Assembly (NCBI GenBank): GCA_030705745.1
Contig: JAUZPT010000171.1
Location: 1-6,512 of the forward strand
From: Bacillota bacterium
GTDB lineage: Bacteria; Bacillota; Bacilli; Bacillales; Cytobacillaceae
Direction: 5' to 3'
Length of the DNA: 6,512 nucleotides
Numbering within the stretch: the first letter of the stretch is position 1; every line of letters begins with the position of its first letter. Positions 1-6,512 of the stretch are shown here, piece after piece. The position numbers and the translations under genes were made by a program. The notes beneath the pieces are model-generated. The model had not been told where the DNA came from, did not search any database, and saw nothing but the letters and a program-made list of their open reading frames with translations.

Positions 1-1175
1 GAACGGGTACAATCATTGGAAAATTGTTAAAAGGGGCAACTGTGAAGATTTATTCTTCACAGGCGGATTGGATGGAAATTTCCTTTTCCAATCAGAAAGC
101 ATGGGTAATGTCGGAGTTTATTGATGTTGGTCCGAATAATGGTAGCGAAAGCACGGGAAGCACATCTTCATCAAGCGGTATCATTGGGATAGTAACAGCG
201 AATTCACTTTATATCCGCCAAAGTACAAATTTGAATGCACCCATCGTCGGTAATGTCACAAAAGGACAAGCATTCAAAATTATCGAAGAATCTAATAATT
301 GGACAAAAATAGAATACAAGTCTAATAGATTTGGATGGGTCGCCAGCTGGTATATCGATAAGTCATCTCAAGGAAACCCACTTCCCTCCGGACAGCCGGT
401 CAAACAAAGTACTGTTACCGTCCTTCAAGATGGCACAAATATTCGCAAAAAACCCGCTACGACATCTGATGTCCTAATCAGAGCGAACGAGGGTGAGTCT
501 TTTCTCGTTAAAAGCATACAAAGCAACTGGTATGAAATTAAATTGAAGGATGGCTCGATCGGTTACATTGCTGGATGGCTTGTCTCCGTAACAGGATCTG
601 CACCGAGGATTGAAAAACCAGGTGCAGAAATCGATTTAAAAAATAAAACAATCGTTGTCGATCCAGGCCATGGCGGACAAGATAGCGGAACGATTGGCGC
701 ACAAGGCACCCTTGAGAAAAACCTTACCTTGCGTACGGCACTTCTTTTATTCGATAAATTAAAAGCTGCAGGGGCCAATGTTATACTTACACGGAGCAAT
801 GATACATATGTGCCTCTTCCATCACGGGTAAGCATTTCACAATATCAGGGTGCCGATGCGTTTGTCAGCATTCATTATGATAGCAATTTGAATCGAAGTG
901 TCCGTGGAACTACAGGATATTATTATCATGATTATCAAAAGAGCCTAGCACAATATTTGTATACATCTCTTGTGAGGCAAACGGGCTTGCAAGAGCGAGG
1001 AGTACGCTTCGGTGATTTTCATGTACTGAGGGAAAATAAACAGCGTTCAACATTGCTAGAGCTGGGCTATTTGAGCAATCCAGAGGATGAAATGCTCGTA
1101 AACTCACCACAGTTCCAAGAAACGGCTTCAAATGGTATTTTTAATGGATTGGCTCGTTTCTTTAAGGAAAATTAA
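1..1175 (+). CDS. N-acetylmuramoyl-L-alanine amidase with SH3b repeats, 3' part (5' end outside window)
   Basis: Zinc-dependent amidase predicted to cut the bond between N-acetylmuramic acid and L-alanine in peptidoglycan, acting outside the membrane. The frame is open to the left edge; the first full codon is at base 3 and 390 residues are visible (numbered from there). Residues 1-40 are the end of an SH3b module (…WMEISFSNQKAWVMSEFI). A Ser/Gly/Thr-rich linker follows at about 43-59, then SH3b modules at about 60-120 and 136-197, which probably bind the wall. The Amidase_3 domain spans about 215-388. Expected zinc ligands are visible: His223 (DPGHGG), Glu238 (TLEKNL) and His291 (SIHYDS), plus catalytic Glu353 (LLELGYLSN). 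Any signal peptide lies outside the window. Its position beside dtd and its architecture resemble B. subtilis yrvJ and, more loosely, staphylococcal lytH; which ortholog it is remains an inference. It is convergent with dtd. Confidence 0.93.
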   Translation, partial: TGTIIGKLLKGATVKIYSSQADWMEISFSNQKAWVMSEFIDVGPNNGSESTGSTSSSSGIIGIVTANSLYIRQSTNLNAPIVGNVTKGQAFKIIEESNNWTKIEYKSNRFGWVASWYIDKSSQGNPLPSGQPVKQSTVTVLQDGTNIRKKPATTSDVLIRANEGESFLVKSIQSNWYEIKLKDGSIGYIAGWLVSVTGSAPRIEKPGAEIDLKNKTIVVDPGHGGQDSGTIGAQGTLEKNLTLRTALLLFDKLKAAGANVILTRSNDTYVPLPSRVSISQYQGADAFVSIHYDSNLNRSVRGTTGYYYHDYQKSLAQYLYTSLVRQTGLQERGVRFGDFHVLRENKQRSTLLELGYLSNPEDEMLVNSPQFQETASNGIFNGLARFFKEN

Positions 1176-1212
1176 AAAATCCTTGCACCTCTAATCGGTG
1201 CAGGGATTTTTT
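1174..1212. terminator. Bidirectional rho-independent terminator between amidase and dtd
   Basis: A 16-bp stem pairs 1174-1189 with 1197-1212 around the 7-base loop TCTAATC. The core is CCTTGCACC with GGTGCAGGG, flanked by A6 on the left and T6 on the right, so each strand's transcript gets a U-tract. Read as + strand RNA, the single irregular position (1183/1203) is a U-G wobble. Read as minus strand RNA it is a C-A mismatch, so the fit is slightly better for the amidase. The hairpin starts within the amidase TAA stop (1173-1175) and lies 24 bases beyond the dtd stop. It probably ends both converging transcripts. Confidence 0.9.
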
Positions 1213-1236
1213 AATTTTATCAATCGAATCAAAGGC

Positions 1237-1680
1237 TCAGTTTCTACTGTCAATAATGAGCGTGACTGGACCGTCATTGATCAATTCAACATCCATCATC
1301 GCGCCAAATTTGCCTGTTTCAACGATAATTCCTTTTTGGCGAAGAGCCGCATTAAAGGTATCATACAATTTTTCTGCAATCTCAGGCCGTGCCGCTTCCA
1401 TGAAATTTGGTCTTCTTCCTTTTCTGCAATCACCGTATAAGGTAAATTGGGAAACAGACAAAATTTCTCCGCCTACATCCAATAAAGAAAAATTCATTTT
1501 TTCTGCATCATCTTCAAATATGCGCAAATTTGCAATTTTGTCTGCTAAAAAAGCAATGTCCTTTTCATTGTCATCATGTGTAATTCCAACTAAAAGTACA
1601 AGGCCTTTCGCAATCTGGCCTATCATCTTCCCGTCGACCGTCACACTTGCTTTTTTGCTGCGCTGGACAACTATTCTCAT
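1237..1680 (-). CDS. dtd: D-aminoacyl-tRNA deacylase
   Basis: Cytoplasmic enzyme that hydrolyses D-amino acids (such as D-Tyr) from wrongly charged tRNA, keeping them out of translation. The 147 residues match the usual family length of about 145-150. Visible family marks are the start [15 protein letters not shown], the SQFTLYGD segment (Ser77-Gln78-Phe79-Thr80), the FGAMM stretch (125-129) and the C-terminal NDGPVT motif. Gly137-Pro138 in that motif corresponds to the cross-subunit Gly-cisPro pair that excludes L-amino acids. The ATG at 1680 is chosen because a TAAGGAG ribosome binding site sits 7 bases upstream. It follows relA by 11 bases and is almost certainly co-transcribed with it; the stop is TGA (1239-1237). 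Nothing looks truncated or odd. Confidence 0.97.
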   Translation of the reverse strand: MRIVVQRSKKASVTVDGKMIGQIAKGLVLLVGITHDDNEKDIAFLADKIANLRIFEDDAEKMNFSLLDVGGEILSVSQFTLYGDCRKGRRPNFMEAARPEIAEKLYDTFNAALRQKGIIVETGKFGAMMDVELINDGPVTLIIDSRN

Positions 1681-1687
1681 TTGTAAA

Positions 1688-1694
1688 CTCCTTA
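1688..1694 (-). promoter_or_regulatory. dtd ribosome binding site starting in the relA stop codon
   Basis: The minus strand reads TAAGGAG at 1694 to 1688, 7 bases before the dtd ATG. Its first three bases are the relA TAA stop. A ribosome ending relA therefore sits on the dtd initiation site, which suggests translational coupling. Confidence 0.85.
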
Positions 1695-3887
1695 GTTCAT
1701 GATTCGGCGAACCGAATAAATATCTGGAATCTGCTTGATTCGTTCGACTACTTTTTGCAAATGATTCACATTATGGATGGCAATCGACATGATGATGGTC
1801 GCCACTTTATTTCGGTCCGATTTGCCTGTCACAGCAGAGATATTGGTTTTTGTTTCATTTACAGCCTGCAAAACTTCATTTAATAATCCCCGTCTGTCAT
1901 AGCCGCTGATTTCAATATCAACATTGTATTCCTTGCGGTCATTGAATGAAGTTTCCCATTCAACCGTTATGAGACGTGACTGCGCTTCATTTGTATCGAT
2001 ATTTGGACAGTCGGAACGGTGAACAGAAACTCCTCTGCCTTTCGTGATAAAACCAACAATCTCATCACCTGGAACAGGATTGCAGCATCGTGACAGACGA
2101 ATCAATAGATTATCAATTCCGGCAACACGAACTCCTGATTCTCGCTTTTTTACGATCGAGAATGATTTCAAGTCGGTCACTGCTTTACTGATGCTCGACT
2201 CCTGTTCCTGATCACGTTTCTTTCTCCATTTTTCCGTCAAGCGATTGGCGACTTGAAGTGCGGTAATACCATTGTATCCTACGGCGGCAAACATATCTTC
2301 TTCATTAGTGAAGTTAAACTTTTCCGCTACTCGTTTCAAATTTTCATGCGTCACGATCTCTTTTATATCAAACTCCATCGTGCGGATTTCCTTCTCAACG
2401 AGCTCTCTGCCTTTATCGACATTTTCATCCCGGCGCTGTTTTTTGAAAAATTGGCGTATTTTATTTTTCGCTTGGGACGTCTGAGCGAGCTTTAGCCAAT
2501 CCTGGCTGGGGCCGTAAGAATGCTTGGAGGTAAGAATCTCGACAATATCACCAGTCTTCAGTTTATAATCGAGCGTAACCATCTTTCCGTTCACTTTTGC
2601 TCCAATCGTCTTATTGCCGATTTCCGAATGGATACGATACGAAAAATCGATCGGAACGGATCCAGACGGCAACTCAATGACATCCCCTTTAGGAGTGAAA
2701 ACGAATACCATATCCGAGAACAAATCGATTTTCAGCGATTCCATAAATTCCTCGGCATTGGCAGTATCATTTTGGAAGTCCAATATTTCTCTGAACCATG
2801 TAAGTTTTTGTTCAAACGACGAACTATCGCTGATTGCTTTTCCTTCCTTATATGCCCAGTGAGCAGCAACCCCGAACTCGGCTATCCGATGCATCTCGGT
2901 TGTGCGAATTTGCACCTCAAGCGGATCACCCTTAGGACCAATGACCGTCGTGTGCAAAGACTGGTACATATTAGGCTTGGGCATCGCGATGTAATCCTTA
3001 AAACGCCCAGGCATCGGTTTCCAGCATGTATGGATAATACCAAGGACTGCATAGCAATCTTTAATGCTGTTCACAACAATTCGAACCGCCAATAAATCAT
3101 AGATTTCTGTGAATTGTTTATTTTGAAGCACCATTTTGCGGTAAATGCTGTAAATATGTTTCGGTCTTCCTGAAAGATCGGCTTTTATGGAGACTTCCTT
3201 TACTCTGCCGCGGACCTCTTCAATAACATCATCCAAATATTGTTCCCGCTCCGCACGTTTCTTTTTCATCAAATTAACAATCCGATAATATTGCTGCGGG
3301 TTTAAATACCTCAATGCCGTATCTTCCAATTCCCACTTAATTTTCGATATCCCCAAGCGATGAGCAAGCGGTGCGAAAATTTCAAGAGTTTCATTTGAGA
3401 TTCTCCGTTGTTTCTCAAATGGAAGATGCTTGAGGGTCCTCATATTATGAAGCCGGTCGGCAAGCTTAATTAGAATCACCCGAATATCCTGTGCCATCGC
3501 CACGAACATTTTTCGATGATTTTCCGCTTGCTGCTCTTCATGCGATTTATATTTTATTTTACCTAACTTCGTCACTCCGTCGACAAGCATAGCCACTTCC
3601 TCGTTAAAGGCTGCTTCAATATCTTTCAGCGAAACAGCAGTATCTTCAACGACATCATGCAGAAAACCTGCGGCGACCGTTGCAGGATCCATCTCAAGAT
3701 CTGCCAGTATTCCGGCAACTTGTATTGGATGGATAATATAAGGCTCGCCTGATTTCCGATATTGTTCACGATGAGCATGGTTGGCGAATTCATACGCTTT
3801 GATTACCATTTCCACATTCTCATCATTTAAATAGGCTTTTGTCTTGTCGATGACTTGTTCGGCGGTTAACACTTGATCATTCGCCAT
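1692..3887 (-). CDS. relA: Bifunctional (p)ppGpp synthetase/hydrolase Rel
   Basis: Long RelA/SpoT homolog of 731 residues, the stringent-response enzyme that makes (p)ppGpp from ATP and GDP/GTP on starved ribosomes and also degrades it. The HD hydrolase domain is intact: His53 (YIIHP), His77-Asp78 (FLHDVVED) and Asp144 (KLADRLHNM). The synthetase domain (about 240-345) has Asp264 (YDLLAVRI), the RFKDY loop (295-299) and Glu324 (PLEVQIRT). RxKD rather than ExDD in that loop is typical of bifunctional Rel, not of E. coli-type monofunctional RelA. The TGS domain lies at about 392-453, a helical region follows, then a Cys-containing zinc-finger-like domain (Cys601, Cys602, His623, Cys627) and a C-terminal ACT domain (about 654-731, [19 protein letters not shown]). 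The ATG at 3887 has a strong ribosome binding site. The gene probably has its own promoter and is followed closely by dtd. Length and sequence are close to B. subtilis RelA (about 734 residues). Confidence 0.98.
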   Translation of the reverse strand: MANDQVLTAEQVIDKTKAYLNDENVEMVIKAYEFANHAHREQYRKSGEPYIIHPIQVAGILADLEMDPATVAAGFLHDVVEDTAVSLKDIEAAFNEEVAMLVDGVTKLGKIKYKSHEEQQAENHRKMFVAMAQDIRVILIKLADRLHNMRTLKHLPFEKQRRISNETLEIFAPLAHRLGISKIKWELEDTALRYLNPQQYYRIVNLMKKKRAEREQYLDDVIEEVRGRVKEVSIKADLSGRPKHIYSIYRKMVLQNKQFTEIYDLLAVRIVVNSIKDCYAVLGIIHTCWKPMPGRFKDYIAMPKPNMYQSLHTTVIGPKGDPLEVQIRTTEMHRIAEFGVAAHWAYKEGKAISDSSSFEQKLTWFREILDFQNDTANAEEFMESLKIDLFSDMVFVFTPKGDVIELPSGSVPIDFSYRIHSEIGNKTIGAKVNGKMVTLDYKLKTGDIVEILTSKHSYGPSQDWLKLAQTSQAKNKIRQFFKKQRRDENVDKGRELVEKEIRTMEFDIKEIVTHENLKRVAEKFNFTNEEDMFAAVGYNGITALQVANRLTEKWRKKRDQEQESSISKAVTDLKSFSIVKKRESGVRVAGIDNLLIRLSRCCNPVPGDEIVGFITKGRGVSVHRSDCPNIDTNEAQSRLITVEWETSFNDRKEYNVDIEISGYDRRGLLNEVLQAVNETKTNISAVTGKSDRNKVATIIMSIAIHNVNHLQKVVERIKQIPDIYSVRRIMN

Positions 3888-3893
3888 ATTAAA

Positions 3894-3902
3894 ATCACCT
3901 TT
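3894..3902 (-). promoter_or_regulatory. relA ribosome binding site
   Basis: AAAGGTGAT at 3902 to 3894 on the minus strand is complementary to the 16S anti-SD core (ATCACCTTT). It lies 6 bases before the ATG at 3887, which fixes that start codon. Confidence 0.88.
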
Positions 3903-3931
3903 ATTTTCTTGTCATTTTTCTCGACTTATTT

Positions 3932-3948
3932 ATCGTTCTCAGAACAAT
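3932..3948 (-). repeat. Inverted repeat / small stem-loop in relA leader
   Basis: The minus strand reads ATTGTTCTGAGAACGAT. GTTC and GAAC pair perfectly around TGA; with flanking AT/AT and one U-G wobble the RNA could form a 7-bp stem with a 3-base loop. It sits about 45 bases before the relA start, upstream of the ribosome binding site. It could be a protein operator or a weak RNA hairpin. There is no U-tract, so it is not a terminator. Confidence 0.4.
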
Positions 3949-4002
3949 CAATCCTTCTGAAGAAAATCATGTTTACATTATACAATGCACTCGCTAATTA
4001 CT

Positions 4003-4019
4003 TGTTCCAAGGTTGAACA
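4003..4019 (-). repeat. Inverted repeat TGTTC-N7-GAACA upstream of relA
   Basis: The minus strand reads TGTTCAACCTTGGAACA, with 5-base perfect outer arms around a 7-base centre. It uses the same GTTC/GAAC half-sites as the repeat at 3932-3948 and lies downstream of the candidate promoter at 4045-4073, immediately upstream of the TATAAT at 3982-3977. An operator role is possible but unproven. Confidence 0.35.
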
Positions 4020-4044
4020 GTTAAAAATTAGAATGATTGTTACT

Positions 4045-4073
4045 ATTATCGAAAAAAACAGACGAGATGTAAA
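4045..4073 (-). promoter_or_regulatory. Candidate SigA promoter for relA-dtd
   Basis: The minus strand has TTTACA (4073-4068), a 17-base spacer and GATAAT (4050-4045). Each box differs from consensus (TTGACA, TATAAT) at one base and the spacing is optimal. It lies downstream of the apt terminator and faces relA; transcription would begin near 4038. A second, weaker possibility is the TATAAT at 3982-3977, which has no clear -35 box at the right distance. Confidence 0.5.
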
Positions 4074-4170
4074 GGGATTGCCCACTATTTTTCCAACTTT
4101 CGAAGAAAAATGTCGAAATTTGATGATTTTATGTGAAAAATAGGAATTTTCACCATACATTATCGTTATG

Positions 4171-4203
4171 TAAAAGAAAGGAGCACCCTGTTTCGAGTGC
4201 TCC
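4171..4203 (-). terminator. Rho-independent terminator after apt
   Basis: On the minus strand GGAGCACTC (4203-4195) pairs with GGGTGCTCC (4188-4180) in 9 bp, including one U-G wobble, around the loop GAAACA. It is followed by TTTCTTTTA (4179-4171). It begins 12 bases after the apt stop codon and should end the recJ-apt transcript, separating it from relA. Confidence 0.88.
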
Positions 4204-4215
4204 ATTACTGAGTAA

Positions 4216-4728
4216 TTAATATTGCATTAATGTGAGAATATCATATCCATCCAACATTTTTCTTCCATCCAAATAAGTCAATTCGATCAAAAATGCGATA
4301 CCAGCTACAACACCGCCCAATTCCTCGACTAGTTTGATGGTAGCTTCAATCGTGCCGCCTGTTGCAAGCAAATCATCGGTAATTAGTACACGCTGTCCAG
4401 GTTTGATTGCATCTTTGTGGATTGTTAAAACATCTGACCCGTACTCAAGGCCATAATTCACCTTTACTGTTTCGCGAGGAAGCTTTCCTTCTTTGCGGAC
4501 AGGTGCGAAGCCCACTTCTAACGAGTAAGCGACTGGGCAGCCAATGATAAAGCCGCGTGCTTCCGGACCAACTACTAGATCAATCGATTTTTCTTTTGCA
4601 TATTCCACGATTTTGTCTGTCGCGTATTTATATGCTGCTCCATTATCCATTAAAGTGGTGATATCCTTGAATTTAATTCCTGGTTTCGGCCAATCTGGTA
4701 CGATTGTGATGAATTGTTTTAAGTCCAT
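4216..4728 (-). CDS. apt: Adenine phosphoribosyltransferase
   Basis: Cytoplasmic purine-salvage enzyme that converts adenine and PRPP to AMP and pyrophosphate. The 170 residues are the standard length for bacterial Apt. Visible marks are the N-terminal [14 protein letters not shown] segment, VVGPEARGF (52-60), RKEGKLP (78-84, flexible-loop region) and the PRPP-binding motif [13 protein letters not shown] (114-126) with the acidic pair Asp118-Asp119. The start ATG at 4728 is set by these conserved N-terminal residues and a GAGGAGG site 10 bases upstream. The ATG shares its A with the recJ TAA stop (TAATG), so apt is in one operon with recJ and probably translationally coupled to it. A terminator follows directly. 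Confidence 0.98.
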   Translation of the reverse strand: MDLKQFITIVPDWPKPGIKFKDITTLMDNGAAYKYATDKIVEYAKEKSIDLVVGPEARGFIIGCPVAYSLEVGFAPVRKEGKLPRETVKVNYGLEYGSDVLTIHKDAIKPGQRVLITDDLLATGGTIEATIKLVEELGGVVAGIAFLIELTYLDGRKMLDGYDILTLMQY

Positions 4729-6512
4729 TACTCCATTGCCTCCTCAAATTCAACCGACTCTATTATGAAACAATCGAACCATTCCTTTAACTGCTGAAAT
4801 GATGAATACAGCAGTTCCTTTTCAAGGATGAAATGCTCCTGTTTGGACTGATACGTTTTCGAGTCGGTTAAGTCACGCTTATGCGTATGTGCGTTTAAGT
4901 TAATAAAGCCATTGTTTATTGTAACAAAATCAAGCTCAAAAAACACCTTTGACATAAATTCTATCGTTTCCCTTGTCCATCCACGATGTTTCGCAAGGTC
5001 ATCACCGTTTTTCTTTAAATCAAACGGTCCTTTTTTCAAAAGAAACGCATAAAACCATTTAAAGTGCTCCCTCGTTGGCAATGTACTGAAAAAGTCACTG
5101 TTTTCCGTATAAAAAAAGGTGTAAATCCTCGAAGGAGTCTTTTCTTTTATAAGATTTTCAAGAAGTCCCTTATTGGGCGGCATATCGACGATAATGAGAT
5201 TCGAGTCAGTGATATCCATTTCAGCTGCTTCACTCTCGGTTTGAATGTGATGCACTTCTCCAGTTAACTGATCGGCTATCTTCTCAAAAATATTCTGGTC
5301 AAAAATGACGAATTTCCTTGCTGCAGATGGAAGATTTTCCTGAATTTTATTCAAACGATTTATTCCCCGGCAATCGAACAGCTGCCATTCCTTCACGGCC
5401 AAATCTTGAATAAAAATTTGCGGCTTACGAATATTATTCCATTCGTTTATAGATAACTCTCCAATGACAGAAATATTGGAGGAAGGGGCAATTTGGTCTA
5501 CATATGGACCCAAGCCAAATCCGATACCATCCAGGCTAGTGCCATTTTTCGCCATCAGTATTTTCAAATGAGTTTGTTCGCTGCCAATCTTTCTCAATGA
5601 AGAAACGGTTACCCCATCAATCAACACCTTCGGTTTAGGATTGTCCATACCGAAAGGAGCAAGTAGATTCAATTCTTCAAGAGACCCAAGATCAATCTCT
5701 TCAATACTAATTTCACTGTCAAGCATCGCGGCTGGAATAAAGTCGTCTGCTGTCAGCTGTTCATTTGCCAATTCACTCAAGCGAACTCTTAGTTCGGATA
5801 CATCTTCAAGTTTCAAGGTCATCCCCGCCGCCATTGGATGTCCGCCAAAATGAGGTAAAATGTCATGACATTCAGATAAATTTTTATATAAATCAAAGCC
5901 GGCTATGCTTCGAGCAGATCCTTTGGCAAGCCCTTTCTCGCGGTCAAAACTAAGGACAATAACAGGACGGTAATACTTCTCTACCAGCCTAGATGCGACA
6001 ATTCCGATCACCCCAGCGTTCCAGCCTTCCTTGCCGATGACAAGTACACTGTTGGAAGGACTAGAAAAATGATTTTCAACTTCTTCTATTGCCTCAGCTG
6101 TAATCGTATTGACGATCGCTTGCCTCTGTTTATTCATGCCCTCCATTTCTTCAGCCAATGACATCGCCTCTTCAGGATCCCTCGTGATGAGTAATTGCAC
6201 AGCGAGATCGGCTGATTCAAGACGGCCAACGGCATTAATGCGCGGTGCAATCGTAAAGCCGATGGTTTCTTCGTTTAACGAAGCCTGATTGATTCCAGCT
6301 AATTTAAAAATAGCTTTCAGCCCGATGTTTTCTGTTACTTTAAGTTTATCTATCCCTTTTTTAGCAATCAATCGATTTTCACCTTTAAGAGAAACGAGAT
6401 CGGCAATCGTTCCAATTGCTGCTATTTCCAGCAAATGTTCAGGCACTTTTCCTAATAAAGCATGTGCCAACTTGAATGCTACGCCTACCCCAGCCAGTTC
6501 ACGAAAAGGATA
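4728..6512 (-). CDS. recJ: Single-stranded-DNA-specific exonuclease RecJ, C-terminal three quarters (5' end outside window)
   Basis: RecJ degrades single-stranded DNA 5' to 3' in RecF-pathway recombination, mismatch repair and base-excision repair. The frame is open to the right edge and 594 residues are visible (numbered from the codon at 6512-6510); about 190 N-terminal residues with the first DHH metal-binding motifs should lie beyond it, given about 786 residues in B. subtilis. Residues 1-22 ([20 protein letters not shown]…) and GTIAD (Asp38, a likely metal ligand) end the DHH domain, followed by [10 protein letters not shown] (89-98). The DHHA1 domain has [15 protein letters not shown] (from 162), GSARS (198-202) and GGHPMAAG (223-230). 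An OB-like DNA-binding region follows at about 259-374 with PFGMDNPKP. Residues about 375-594 form the C-terminal extension seen in Bacillota RecJ. The stop TAA overlaps the apt ATG by one base. No frameshift is visible. Confidence 0.96.
   Translation of the reverse strand, partial: YPFRELAGVGVAFKLAHALLGKVPEHLLEIAAIGTIADLVSLKGENRLIAKKGIDKLKVTENIGLKAIFKLAGINQASLNEETIGFTIAPRINAVGRLESADLAVQLLITRDPEEAMSLAEEMEGMNKQRQAIVNTITAEAIEEVENHFSSPSNSVLVIGKEGWNAGVIGIVASRLVEKYYRPVIVLSFDREKGLAKGSARSIAGFDLYKNLSECHDILPHFGGHPMAAGMTLKLEDVSELRVRLSELANEQLTADDFIPAAMLDSEISIEEIDLGSLEELNLLAPFGMDNPKPKVLIDGVTVSSLRKIGSEQTHLKILMAKNGTSLDGIGFGLGPYVDQIAPSSNISVIGELSINEWNNIRKPQIFIQDLAVKEWQLFDCRGINRLNKIQENLPSAARKFVIFDQNIFEKIADQLTGEVHHIQTESEAAEMDITDSNLIIVDMPPNKGLLENLIKEKTPSRIYTFFYTENSDFFSTLPTREHFKWFYAFLLKKGPFDLKKNGDDLAKHRGWTRETIEFMSKVFFELDFVTINNGFINLNAHTHKRDLTDSKTYQSKQEHFILEKELLYSSFQQLKEWFDCFIIESVEFEEAME
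4739..4745 (-). promoter_or_regulatory. apt ribosome binding site inside recJ 3' end
   Basis: GAGGAGG at 4745 to 4739 lies 10 bases before the apt ATG and encodes Glu-Glu near the recJ C-terminus (…EEAME). A second GGAG (4734-4731) is too close to the start to serve. Position and overlap support coupled translation of recJ and apt. Confidence 0.75.

Larger units (their letters stand above)
3888..4215 (-). other. apt-relA intergenic region and relA leader (328 bases)
   Basis: This AT-rich gap contains no convincing long gene. From the apt side it holds the apt terminator (4203-4171), a candidate SigA promoter (4073-4045), an inverted repeat TGTTC-N7-GAACA (4019-4003) and a lone TATAAT (3982-3977). 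A possible 14-codon ORF (3970-3926), a second inverted repeat GTTC-TGA-GAAC (3945-3935) and the relA ribosome binding site complete it. If transcription starts near 4038, the relA 5' leader is about 150 bases. I see no T-box, known riboswitch or tRNA-like element in it. Confidence 0.7.

Noticed and set aside
24..26. TTG as the amidase start codon
   Set aside because: The frame stays open to base 3 and the upstream residues (TGTIIGK) continue the SH3b module, so the true start is outside the window.
1256..1702. 148-codon plus-strand ORF opposite dtd
   Set aside because: It is antisense to the whole of dtd, a clear full-length enzyme, and no promoter or ribosome binding site supports it.
2520..3095. 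191-codon plus-strand ORF opposite relA
   Set aside because: It is fully antisense to the conserved synthetase and TGS regions of relA and its translation resembles no family I know. It is a shadow frame.
4003..4019. LexA (SOS) box suggested by GAAC/GTTC half-sites near relA
   Set aside because: The Bacillus LexA box has GAAC first and GTTC second with 4 bases between. Here the order is reversed and the spacing is 7 (3 in the second repeat).
4098..4118. Inverted repeat TTTCGA-N9-TCGAAA upstream of the candidate promoter
   Set aside because: Only six paired bases with a 9-base AT-rich spacer and no conserved context; this is expected by chance in such AT-rich sequence.
3978..4205. 75-codon minus-strand ORF (MEHSKQGAPFF…) between apt and relA
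   Set aside because: Its start codon and first codons are the apt terminator hairpin, it has no ribosome binding site, and it runs through the candidate relA promoter. It is best seen as a chance open frame.
6468..6470. TTG as the recJ start codon
   Set aside because: Upstream codons to the window edge read [14 protein letters not shown], conserved RecJ sequence, so this is an internal leucine codon.
1..6512. Mobile element, CRISPR array, tRNA/rRNA or known riboswitch
   Set aside because: No transposase or phage genes, spaced direct repeats, cloverleaf or T-box sequence were seen. The gene order is that of conserved core chromosome.

Overview
The window looks like chromosome from a low-to-moderate GC Bacillota, most likely order Bacillales (Bacillaceae or Planococcaceae). 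The evidence is the conserved block recJ-apt-relA(rel)-dtd next to an SH3b-amidase gene, proteins very close in recalled sequence to Bacillus subtilis RecJ, Apt, RelA and Dtd, strong AGGAGG-type ribosome binding sites and hairpin-plus-U-tract terminators. I cannot name the genus from sequence alone.

Layout: bases 1-1175 (+) hold the 3' part of a cell-wall amidase gene with three SH3b modules (the first cut by the window edge) and a C-terminal zinc amidase domain. A hairpin at 1174-1212 can terminate both this gene and the convergent unit coming from the right. The rest is on the minus strand, read right to left: recJ (enters from beyond 6512, N-terminus missing) overlaps apt by one base. A strong terminator at 4171-4203 follows apt. 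A 328-base gap (3888-4215) then holds that terminator, a candidate SigA promoter and the relA leader. relA and dtd follow, 11 bases apart, with the dtd ribosome binding site starting inside the relA stop codon.

Functionally the block combines single-strand DNA processing (RecJ), adenine salvage (Apt), synthesis and hydrolysis of the (p)ppGpp alarmone (Rel), removal of D-amino acids from mischarged tRNA (Dtd) and peptidoglycan cleavage (amidase). Apt and Rel both touch purine nucleotide pools. The apt terminator and separate relA promoter suggest two transcription units, recJ-apt and relA-dtd.

All four minus-strand genes and the amidase are intact where visible, with catalytic residues present. 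I found no mobile element, CRISPR array, RNA gene or convincing undescribed system. The part least explained by known genes is the relA leader, with two GTTC/GAAC inverted repeats, two possible -10 elements and a possible 14-codon leader ORF.
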